From Terriglobia bacterium (lineage in GTDB: Bacteria > Acidobacteriota > Terriglobia > Terriglobales > Acidobacteriaceae): a stretch of DNA of 64,000 bases. The notes under the pieces are model-generated. The model was not told the DNA's origin. It saw only the letters and a program-made list of their open reading frames with translations, and searched no databases. The position numbers were made by a program, and so were the translations under genes. The stretch lies in contig JAIQGF010000003.1 in assembly GCA_020072845.1 (NCBI GenBank), positions 1 through 64,000 of the forward strand. The letters are read 5' to 3'. The stretch's first letter is position 1; each line of letters starts with the position of its first letter. Shown here one piece after another: positions 37,552 to 45,099 of this stretch.

Positions 37552-37998
37552 CTAAGCTGAGTGTTGGCTCCGAGTGGACGGTCGCCGGTAGAGCAGGCGG
37601 AGATCCTTGGTCCACAGAACGCAGCCATCAGGGAGCTTGCGGCCCAGGAACAAGCGTGGTTCGTCGACCATCAGTCCCCCAGGCCCGTCACGCGACCACC
37701 CAGGCGCGTCCCACCACTCGGCAATGGCGCGGATGTACTCCGCTGGCCACTCTCGCAGAGGCTTGAATTCCGAAGGCCAGGACACTGCCTTGATGAAGTT
37801 GCTGTCGCCATAGGTGAAGCAGATGCGGACCGGATGCTCTTTGGGAATCCGCACCAAGGTCAGATAGTGATCTCGCTTCGCATATTTCAGCCAGGCTCGA
37901 ATCTGGACCTTCCCGGAAGGCCAGTCGACAATAGGGACGAGGCACGCGTCCTTGCGGAGCTGAGCTTTGCGACCACGATGAAACAGAACAGCTAGCAT
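37552..37998 (-). CDS. Unknown protein at the left end of the island
   Basis: Not recognised. 148 residues, soluble, without hydrophobic segments. It is rich in tryptophan and proline-tryptophan pairs (VDWPSGK, SWPSEFKPLREWPAEY, AEWWDAPGWS), with RICFTYGDSNFI in the middle. The balanced composition suggests a real gene; the opposite strand and other frames there give lower-quality text. It is the only island gene on the minus strand and is divergent from the rest. An accessory or remnant function is possible; it does not look like an integrase or excisionase. Confidence 0.45.
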   Translation of the reverse strand: MLAVLFHRGRKAQLRKDACLVPIVDWPSGKVQIRAWLKYAKRDHYLTLVRIPKEHPVRICFTYGDSNFIKAVSWPSEFKPLREWPAEYIRAIAEWWDAPGWSRDGPGGLMVDEPRLFLGRKLPDGCVLWTKDLRLLYRRPSTRSQHSA

Positions 37999-38341
37999 GG
38001 CGCTTCACTGAGGGCGGTCTGCAACCACCTCCATCCTCGAGCATTTTAGCCGATGCTCATACGAGTCGCTGTTCGAGATTCGGTAGCGACCGGCTAGGCG
38101 TCACCACACCCAGGTGGTTATCACAACTTTGTATGACGCCACTCACTGACAAAACAGCGCCGCTCGTATCTCGTTACGCTTTGTAAGGCAAACCCTGCGA
38201 GCTGGCGAAGACCTCCCTTATATGCTCACCCCCGAGCGGTCGGCGCATCGGATACCGCTGTGAAACACGAGGCAGAGCGCAAGATCGCGTCTTCACCCGC
38301 GGCAATCAGACAGACATAGCCATGGATTGCGGAGGACTACG
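37999..38341. other. Noncoding gap upstream of the WD40 gene
   Basis: About 340 bases between divergent genes. I see no convincing gene or strong hairpin; the promoter for the rightward island genes should be here. The ribosome-binding sequence GGAGG of the next gene is at 38331-38335. Confidence 0.4.
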
Positions 38342-39745
38342 ATGAGCGACGATTCCGGCAGCGTTTCGGACTCTAAGCGGGACCCCGTTCGAGAGAGAGC
38401 ACCCGACGATCAAGATCCGGAGATCTATTCCATCCACAGAGAGAATGGGGCCTGGACGCTCTCCAGGCGCGATTTGGTGGCATCGGCTGCGGTTACGGCC
38501 TTGGGCGCCGCCGTCGCGGGATTGGCCGGTGGGACGGCGGCGGCAACAACCGACGCCGGTGCGCAGGCCAAGTGCGGTAGCGTTTTCGCGCATGAGATGG
38601 CGGTCTACGCGCTGGCGGTAAGCCCCGACGGAAAGACGCTCTGTTCGGCCGGCAAGGACGGATTTATCAAGTTCTGGTCACTGCCGCGCGGAGCCATGTT
38701 CAAAGCCATCCAGGGACACTCGCAGGCCGTTCACGCATTGGCGGTGAGCGGGGACGGCAAAATACTCTGTTCCGGAAGTGCCGACAAGACCATTGGCGTT
38801 CGTTCTCTGCCGGACGCCACGCGCGAGAAGAGCCTGGAAGGGCACGCGAGTGTCGTGGATGCGGTGGCGATCAGCAGCGATGGGAAATCCGTTTATTCCG
38901 CAAGCGTCGACTCGACGGTGAAAATCTGGTCTCTCGCGGACGGCGGGACCGCGAAAACGCTGTCCGCCTCCGATTCCATCGTGTTGGCTCTGGCGGTCAG
39001 TCCGGACGGCAAGACGTTGTTTTCCGGTGGTCATGACCGGAAGATAACGGTCTGGTCGCTGCCGGATGGCAGTCAGATGAAGACGCTGGAAGGGCACACC
39101 GATGCAGTAAGAGTGTTGGCCGTCAGTTCCGACGGCAGTTTGCTCTTCTCCGGCGGTTACGACCGGAAGATTCTGGTCTGGTCATTGCCGGATGGAGTGT
39201 TGCGGAAGACTCTGACGGGGCACACTCATTGGATCGAGGCACTGGCCGCCACCCCGGATGGTAGGTGGCTCTGCTCCGGCGGCGCTGACCAAAAGATCAT
39301 CGTTTGGTCATTGCCGGACGGAATGGCCACCAGGACGCTGGAGGGTCACTCCGACTGGGTGAGGGCCCTGACGGTCAGTCCCGACAGCAAGATGCTCATC
39401 AGCGGTAGTGCCGACATGACGATAAGACTCTGGGACCTTGTGGCAGGAACTCCTCTGGGATGCCTGATGGACCTTGCCGCGAACAAGCAGGACGTGCAAG
39501 GGATTCAATACCAGGCGACGGACGTATATGGGAAGATCATCAGTTACACGCTGCCCTGTGGTTCTCCCATCCCCCCAGGCGCGGTGTGCACCTGCAATTG
39601 TGTTCCCGGCTCCCTGGGAACATCCAACCGCTCATTCAACGCCGTCGGTGTTTGCACGTGTGACCTGGTGTGCACCTGCAATAAGGTTTGCACCTGCCAG
39701 GCCGTCCGCTCAACCTACTCGTCACACTACTGGCATCCGAATTGA
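38342..39745 (+). CDS. TAT-signal WD40 propeller protein with ten-cysteine C-terminal tail; candidate substrate of the radical-SAM enzymes
   Basis: 467 residues. N-terminal 40 acidic/basic residues, then a twin-arginine signal (SRRDLVASAAVTALGAAVAG, R42-R43). Seven WD40 repeats (about 83-375; SPDGKTL.SGG..D..I..WSLPDG), i.e. one seven-bladed propeller. The last 60 residues are a cysteine ladder: C406, C416, C418, C420, C438, C440, C444, C446, C450 and C452, mostly as CTC or CTCNC, ending SSHYWHPN. Such regularly spaced cysteines before a short tail are what sactipeptide/ranthipeptide-type radical-SAM maturases act on, and two RRE-like proteins and five radical-SAM domains follow in the same direction. 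The long stretch before the TAT signal could be the recognised leader. This substrate role is inference. GGAGG is six bases before the ATG. Confidence 0.8.
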   Translation: MSDDSGSVSDSKRDPVRERAPDDQDPEIYSIHRENGAWTLSRRDLVASAAVTALGAAVAGLAGGTAAATTDAGAQAKCGSVFAHEMAVYALAVSPDGKTLCSAGKDGFIKFWSLPRGAMFKAIQGHSQAVHALAVSGDGKILCSGSADKTIGVRSLPDATREKSLEGHASVVDAVAISSDGKSVYSASVDSTVKIWSLADGGTAKTLSASDSIVLALAVSPDGKTLFSGGHDRKITVWSLPDGSQMKTLEGHTDAVRVLAVSSDGSLLFSGGYDRKILVWSLPDGVLRKTLTGHTHWIEALAATPDGRWLCSGGADQKIIVWSLPDGMATRTLEGHSDWVRALTVSPDSKMLISGSADMTIRLWDLVAGTPLGCLMDLAANKQDVQGIQYQATDVYGKIISYTLPCGSPIPPGAVCTCNCVPGSLGTSNRSFNAVGVCTCDLVCTCNKVCTCQAVRSTYSSHYWHPN

Positions 39746-39831
39746 GGATCCACCCTGCTACAGGCCGGGCCGCACTTCCCTGGGAAATGGTGTAGCGAGC
39801 GATCTGCCATCTTCAGATAGGAGCGTTCGTG

Positions 39832-41946
39832 ATGACGAAGCGAGGGGGAATCGGGAATTGCTTGCTGGTGTCGTGCATTCTTGCCGCCCTGCCGTTGGCG
39901 GGCCAAGCCGCGGTGCAACGCGATCCACGAACGATGGCAGAGGCTTCGCAGGCGTGCGAAGACTCCGTAGCGCAAAGCGCGATGGACAAGTCCGTGAAGT
40001 TCGCCGCAGGTCTGCCAGAAGCTCGGACCGGTCCCACCGACACTCGCACCCGGCGATCCGCCGTCACGCCGAGTTCAGCGCGCCCGGTTTTCGATTGGGA
40101 CTTCGGTGACAATAGCCCCCACTCGAAGCTGGCGAGCCCTACTCACACCTATGCGCAACCAGGATTGTATGTCTGGACCGTCGTGATCAAACAAGGCGCC
40201 AGAGGTTGTACCAAGAGTTGGGTGCTCGCACTGTTGGCGTCTTCGGAGTACGCGTTGGCCAGGACAACCATCGCTGTGGCCCAGGAGCTTCTCTCAGGCC
40301 TGAAGCGCGATTACCGCTTGGAAGGATTGGGCACCAACCTTAAAGGCACTCCGCAGTATCCCATCCGGTTGAGATTCGAAGGAGGCGCCAATCAGGACCT
40401 GTCATGCCAGGCCCGGAACGCCGACTTCGTGATCGGAGACGACCGATCAATCGACCGGGAGAACGGCCCAGGGAAACCAAGGGCTCTGATGTCAGTTGCG
40501 TTTGACCAGATGGGCGTTCGCTTGCTGGCCGGACACTTCACCTGCGTCGGGACCTCTAAGGCTCAAGGCAGTAGCATGCATTTCCCGTTCGCCACCGTCC
40601 TGGATACAGGCGACGCCAAGTTTCTCCCCGGATCTCGATGCCTCGTAGGCGGATCCGAATACGTTTTCGACGGAGAGGCGTGGCGCAAGTTGGGCTCCAA
40701 GTGGGCCGATTTCGCGGATGCGCTCCAGAAGCGCCGGAACCCCGACTGGTTGTCCGAATTAGCCAGAACGCACCGCCAGCCGCTGGTCAGGATGGCCTCC
40801 ATCGCTGCCCTGACCAGCCAGACCCACTTGGCCGAGATCACCCTGAAAGGGACACGCACCGAAGATCGGCTGGAAGACAACGAAGCACGCCTGGCCGCTC
40901 TCGAGCGGATCTCGGATCAGGAGGTCTTGGGCGGCATCGTCCGCTCCAGTTCCGACGAGAAGATTCGGCTGGTCGCTATGAGGGGAATCCACGAGCGCGA
41001 GACCCTCGTGCGAATTTTCAAGGAATCGTCGCCAGGATCCTCGCTCCGTGCGGCGGCATTGGAAAAACTTGACGCCGGCGCGGTGGAGTTGATCCACGAC
41101 GAATCGTTGCTCGCCAACATTGCCGAAACGGCAATCAGGACCGCAGTCGGGCTGGCGGCCGTAAAGCAGCTGAACGACCCGCACACTCTTTCTAGGTTAG
41201 CCCTGGCTCTATCAGACGAAAGCGTGGCCGTGGCTGCGGTGGAACGGATCTCTGATCCTCAAATCCTATGGACGACGGCCCTCAAGAGCAAGAAGAGCTC
41301 GGTTCGGAAGGCCGCCGTCCAGCGCATCACCGATGAGAAGCTCCTGGCCGATCTGGCCATCAAAACCGATGACGCGGAACTCGGAACGGTGGCGGTTCGC
41401 GCCATCAGGGACCGTGGCCTGCTGGAATCCGTGGCCAAGCAAGCACCCAGAGCTCCCGTATGGCTGGCTGCCTCCCAGTCTGCAGCTCAGGCGCCCGTGT
41501 CTGCGCTCAGTCTCTACGATCCCGCCACCAGGGTGCTGGCCGTACCCTTTGTCAACGGCGTGAATCCCGGCATGAAGACCTCTGTGGAGCGGATGGACTC
41601 TTTGCTGAAGGAGAACCTCTCCGCATCCGGATGGCATTTCGCCGCTGATGAGCAGTCCTGCCGGTCGGAAGTGGGATCCTTGAACTCTGCGCTGGAAGCG
41701 GCACGACGGTGCGGCGCGCAGGTGGCACTTACTGGTACGGCCACGGGACCGCCGGACAAGAGCCATGGCGCACTGAAGTCTGTCGATTTCACCATCAAAG
41801 CTTTCGATGTGTTGACCGGCAAGATGATCCTGGAAGAGAAGCTCTCGCCGCCTGTCTCTCGCAATACGATACCGGAGCAGCAGGCGCAAAAAGAGATCAA
41901 GAACTTCGTGAAACGACTCAGTGCAGATATCAAGAAAAAGGGATGA
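39832..41946 (+). CDS. Exported PKD/helical-repeat protein of unknown function
   Basis: 704 residues. A signal peptide (LLVSCILAALPLAGQA) ends near residue 24-26. A PKD-like beta domain follows at about 80-120 (FDWDFGDNSPHS, PTHTYAQPGLYVWTVVIKQG). The middle (about 290-570) is a helical solenoid of short repeats around 'IxDxxxLxxIA' (ERISDQEVLGGIVRSSSDEK; QRITDEKLLADLAIKTDDAE). The C-terminal part (about 575-704; VLAVPFVNGVNPGMKTSVER, AAHRC-type cysteines, then FDVLTGKMILEEKL) resembles CsgG/LpoB-like envelope domains, weakly. It sits between the WD40 gene and the radical-SAM genes; an extracytoplasmic partner of the WD40 protein is plausible. AGGAG is eight bases before the ATG at 39832. Confidence 0.7.
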   Translation: MTKRGGIGNCLLVSCILAALPLAGQAAVQRDPRTMAEASQACEDSVAQSAMDKSVKFAAGLPEARTGPTDTRTRRSAVTPSSARPVFDWDFGDNSPHSKLASPTHTYAQPGLYVWTVVIKQGARGCTKSWVLALLASSEYALARTTIAVAQELLSGLKRDYRLEGLGTNLKGTPQYPIRLRFEGGANQDLSCQARNADFVIGDDRSIDRENGPGKPRALMSVAFDQMGVRLLAGHFTCVGTSKAQGSSMHFPFATVLDTGDAKFLPGSRCLVGGSEYVFDGEAWRKLGSKWADFADALQKRRNPDWLSELARTHRQPLVRMASIAALTSQTHLAEITLKGTRTEDRLEDNEARLAALERISDQEVLGGIVRSSSDEKIRLVAMRGIHERETLVRIFKESSPGSSLRAAALEKLDAGAVELIHDESLLANIAETAIRTAVGLAAVKQLNDPHTLSRLALALSDESVAVAAVERISDPQILWTTALKSKKSSVRKAAVQRITDEKLLADLAIKTDDAELGTVAVRAIRDRGLLESVAKQAPRAPVWLAASQSAAQAPVSALSLYDPATRVLAVPFVNGVNPGMKTSVERMDSLLKENLSASGWHFAADEQSCRSEVGSLNSALEAARRCGAQVALTGTATGPPDKSHGALKSVDFTIKAFDVLTGKMILEEKLSPPVSRNTIPEQQAQKEIKNFVKRLSADIKKKG

Positions 41947-42024
41947 CTAGATCCGGCGAAGCCGACCCCATCCCAGAAACGGCGTGATCCCGGAATGCAT
42001 TCTCCCGCAACGCAGGAGCGAAAG

Positions 42025-43476
42025 ATGACGGCCGATCCGCACATTCCGGAAGGCTGTTCCCGCCCGCCGGCGTTGACCGCGGCTATCCGCACCGAGATCC
42101 ACTCGATCCCGTGGGAGGACGGGGCGTTCATCTTCTACGCACCCTTGCGCCGAACCGCCTGGATCGGGAACGCGTCCGTCGCGCGGGTAATTGAGCGCCT
42201 GCGGGAGCCTCACGCGTGGGCCTTCACGGCCAAGGAAACCGAACTCGTGACCTTCTTGAAGAATGTGGGGATTCTCGGCGGACCGCCTGACGTCCCTCCG
42301 CGCGCCAAGTTTTCTTCCGGCTTCAACTTCACTCGTGCCAGTCTGCTGCTCACCACGGCCTGCACGTTGCGGTGCAGGTATTGTTATGCGGCAGCGGGAG
42401 ACCAGCTCGCAAAGCATATGTCGCTCGACACAGCCATCCGTGGAATCGACCTGATTGTGTCGAATGCCGTGCAACTCGGCGCGCCCGGCATCGAATTGTC
42501 TTTCCACGGCGGCGGGGAGCCGACCGTCAATTGGCCGGTCCTCACCGAGTCAGTTCAGTATGCGCAGCGGCGAGTCCGGGAGCATGGCCTTACGATGCAG
42601 GCGTACATGGCGACGAATGCGGTTCTTGAGCTCAGCCAGGTGGACTGGATTGGCGCCAACCTCAGTGGGCTGACGGTCTCGCTCGACGGCCTGCCCGCCG
42701 TGCATGACGCGAACCGATGCTTCCGGGATGGCGCCCCTTCGAGCGGCCGAGTGCTGCAAACGCTGCGGCTTCTTGACGAGCGCCGCTTCCCTTACGGCGT
42801 GCGAGCGACCGTTACGGCCGAGGCCATAGCCTCTCTTCCCGACTCAGTAGAGTACATATTCACGATGTGCCATCCCGCTTCGGTGCAGATGGAGCCCGTT
42901 TACCGCTTCGGACGAGGGCAGGCCGCCGCGACGGCGGAAAGCGAGGAGTTCATCAGCGCCTTCCGGCTGGCGCGTCAGCGCGCCCGTAGTCTTGGCGGCG
43001 AGCTTGTCTTCTCGCCGGTCCGCATCGGCTCGCTGACCGATCACTTCTGCGAGGCGACCAAGGGCAGCTTCTGCCTTTCGGCAGGTGGGAACGTCACTTC
43101 CTGCTACGAGGTCTTCTCCGAGGACCGGCCCTGGGCTTCGAAGTTTTTCTTCGGAAAACCCGCATCCGACGGCGGATATACCTACGATCAGAGTGTTCTG
43201 GCCGAACTGCGCTCTCAGTCCGTCCAGAATCGCCGCCACTGCCGGGACTGCTTTGTCCGGTGGGACTGTGCCGGCGACTGTTACCACAAGGCGCTGATCA
43301 CCAACGGCGACTCTGAGTTCCAGGGTACAGGCCGCTGCCACATCATTCGCGAATTGAGCAAAGATATGCTGCTCGACAGAATCGCCTCGTCGGGCGGCGT
43401 AGTCTGGCGCGAGGGACCGCCACCCGGTGCGACGCCCTCGCCTGGAACGGAGCTCGGCGATGAAAAGTGTGTCTGA
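42025..43476 (+). CDS. Radical-SAM/SPASM peptide maturase-like protein 1
   Basis: 483 residues. An N-terminal segment (about 20-100) could be a recognition or PqqD-like part; then the radical-SAM cluster CTLRCRYC (C113, C117, C120), the GGGEPT motif at about 162-167 that contacts SAM, and a C-terminal SPASM region with cysteines C342, C350, C360, C406, C409, C415, C419 and C438 for auxiliary iron-sulfur clusters (CRDCFVRWDCAGDC). This layout is that of anaerobic sulfatase-maturase/peptide-maturase enzymes, which make C-S, C-C or other crosslinks in peptides. The ATG at 42025 follows AGGAG by six bases and is preferred to 41995. The next gene overlaps its last 17 bases. Confidence 0.92.
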   Translation: MTADPHIPEGCSRPPALTAAIRTEIHSIPWEDGAFIFYAPLRRTAWIGNASVARVIERLREPHAWAFTAKETELVTFLKNVGILGGPPDVPPRAKFSSGFNFTRASLLLTTACTLRCRYCYAAAGDQLAKHMSLDTAIRGIDLIVSNAVQLGAPGIELSFHGGGEPTVNWPVLTESVQYAQRRVREHGLTMQAYMATNAVLELSQVDWIGANLSGLTVSLDGLPAVHDANRCFRDGAPSSGRVLQTLRLLDERRFPYGVRATVTAEAIASLPDSVEYIFTMCHPASVQMEPVYRFGRGQAAATAESEEFISAFRLARQRARSLGGELVFSPVRIGSLTDHFCEATKGSFCLSAGGNVTSCYEVFSEDRPWASKFFFGKPASDGGYTYDQSVLAELRSQSVQNRRHCRDCFVRWDCAGDCYHKALITNGDSEFQGTGRCHIIRELSKDMLLDRIASSGGVVWREGPPPGATPSPGTELGDEKCV

Positions 43477-44827
43477 GTTATTCGCCGTTCCGGTTCCGGA
43501 CTCCTGGGTCGTCATCGCTCCCCTGCACGGTGTCTCGGCCCGGGTCAACGGCCAGGCGGTCGCGGTCCTCGCGGGTGCGGGCGGAAGAACGAAGAACGGC
43601 AGCGTGGCGCAACTCGCGGAACTGTTCGACTCTCCAGCGGCGCCCGCGCCGGAACCCAGACAAGGCCCCATTTCGCCTCAGTTCCTCGGCCTCATAACCA
43701 CTCGCTCCTGCAACATGAATTGCGGCTACTGCAATTTCGGCGCACTCACGGCTCCCCAACGTCATATGGACCCGAACGTGGCCGTTACCGCAATCGATTG
43801 GATGGCCGACCTGGCGGCGCGTGAAGGACGCCGGACCCTGGATGTTCACCTGTTCGGCGGCGAGCCGTTCCTGGCTGGCGACGTAGTCGATGTCATCGTC
43901 CACCGGACGCGAATCGCGGCGTCCGCGCGGGGCCTGGAGCCGGTGTTGGAGGCCGCGACAAACGGCGCTTGTTCCGAGTGGCGGGCCCGCTTCGCCGGAG
44001 AGTATTTCAGCGCCATCGTACTTTCGCTGGATGGACCAGCCGGGATTCACGACCTCCACCGCCCGTTTCGAGACGGCACCGCCAGCTTCCAAGCCGTCGA
44101 GCGCACTGCGCGCATCCTCGCCGACGCGGCGGCCGACCTGAACCTGCGGGTCTGTGTGAGCCAGCGAAACGTGGAATCCCTCGCGTCCATCGCAGCCTGG
44201 ATGGCGAAGGAATTCCGCCCTTCGGCCATCGACTTCGAACCGTTGCGCCCGACCGCCGAGGCCGTGCGCGCCGGTCTGTTTCCTCCCGATCCTTACCGGT
44301 TCGCCGAGGCTTTTATGGAAGCTCACCGTGCGGCCTCGGAGATGGGTGTGCGGGTCACCTACTCCGCGTCAGATCGGGTAAACCCGCGGATCTGCTTTTG
44401 TCCTCTCGGCAACGATGCGGTGATTGTCGAAACGGACGGTAGCTTGCACGCCTGTTACCTCGACAAGCGTGAGTGGGCAGCGAGAGAGCTGGACCTTCAC
44501 CTCGGCGCTGCGGTGCCGGGGGAGGGTATGAGGCTCGACGAGCGATCAGTTGAGCGTGTTCGCCGCCTTGCCGTTCCACCGCCGAGATGCAGCGCCTGCT
44601 TCTGCCGCTATTGGTGCGCCGGCGGATGCCATGTGAACGGCTACGGCAACTCGCAATCCGGTTATGACGATTTCTGCGTACAGACTCGCCTGATCACGAT
44701 CGCGTGTCTGCTCCATCGGCTCCAGGCGGCGCCAACCGCCGGGGCCCTGTTGTCAGACCGATCTGCTGCGCGGGGATTTGCACTGCGCTTGTCTGACCGC
44801 ATCGCCGACTGGGAGAGCCCTTCATGA
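43460..44827 (+). CDS. Radical-SAM/SPASM peptide maturase-like protein 2
   Basis: 455 residues. Radical-SAM cluster CNMNCGYC (C84, C88, C91), then LFGGEPFL (131-138), and a C-terminal SPASM region with C312, C314, C332, C377, C380, C382, C386, C390 and C406 (RCSACFCRYWCAGGC). The first 70 residues (FAVPVPDSWVVIAPLHGVSA) read as a small N-terminal recognition domain. It starts inside the end of gene 1 (17-base overlap) and its TGA overlaps the ATG of the following RRE gene, so translation is coupled. Substrate unknown; see the WD40 tail. Confidence 0.92.
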   Translation: MKSVSELFAVPVPDSWVVIAPLHGVSARVNGQAVAVLAGAGGRTKNGSVAQLAELFDSPAAPAPEPRQGPISPQFLGLITTRSCNMNCGYCNFGALTAPQRHMDPNVAVTAIDWMADLAAREGRRTLDVHLFGGEPFLAGDVVDVIVHRTRIAASARGLEPVLEAATNGACSEWRARFAGEYFSAIVLSLDGPAGIHDLHRPFRDGTASFQAVERTARILADAAADLNLRVCVSQRNVESLASIAAWMAKEFRPSAIDFEPLRPTAEAVRAGLFPPDPYRFAEAFMEAHRAASEMGVRVTYSASDRVNPRICFCPLGNDAVIVETDGSLHACYLDKREWAARELDLHLGAAVPGEGMRLDERSVERVRRLAVPPPRCSACFCRYWCAGGCHVNGYGNSQSGYDDFCVQTRLITIACLLHRLQAAPTAGALLSDRSAARGFALRLSDRIADWESPS

Positions 44828-45099
44828 CGGAATCGCCACGAGTTGCTTCTGGCGTCTTCTGGACGGTTGAATCTGCCGGCGTGCTGATAATTCCCCGCCT
44901 CGGCCGCAAGCTGTTCCTCTCGGGCCTCGAAGCTGCCGCCTGGGACCTGATCAGCCGGGGGGATGCCCCGGAACGAGCTATTCCTAAGCTGGCGGTGATG
45001 GGCCGCGTAACCACGGAGGATGCCACCTCAGCTCTCACCGGCTGGTTGCGCGAATGGGCGCGCGCAGGATGGCTTGTTGGGGGGGACAGCGATGGCTAA
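44824..45099 (+). CDS. PqqD-like RRE protein 1
   Basis: 91 residues, the size and pattern of a stand-alone RiPP recognition element: three strands (SGVFWTVESAGVLIIPRL, GRKLFLSG) then helices (LEAAAWDLISRGDAPERAIP; DATSALTGWLREWARAGWLV), like PqqD. RREs bind the leader of a precursor peptide and deliver it to the radical-SAM enzyme. ATGA overlap with the upstream stop and an eight-base overlap with the next gene place it tightly in the operon. Confidence 0.8.
   Translation: MTESPRVASGVFWTVESAGVLIIPRLGRKLFLSGLEAAAWDLISRGDAPERAIPKLAVMGRVTTEDATSALTGWLREWARAGWLVGGDSDG

Noticed and set aside
37398-37766. 122-codon open frame overlapping tRNA-Phe
   Set aside because: It reads through the tRNA gene; its KAGVGGSIPSLATI segment is simply the tRNA 3' half translated, which is why it recurs at 50341.
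44824-45099. The 91-residue protein as the modified precursor peptide
   Set aside because: It has a folded PqqD-like pattern and no cysteine or repeated core; it fits a recognition protein far better than a substrate.
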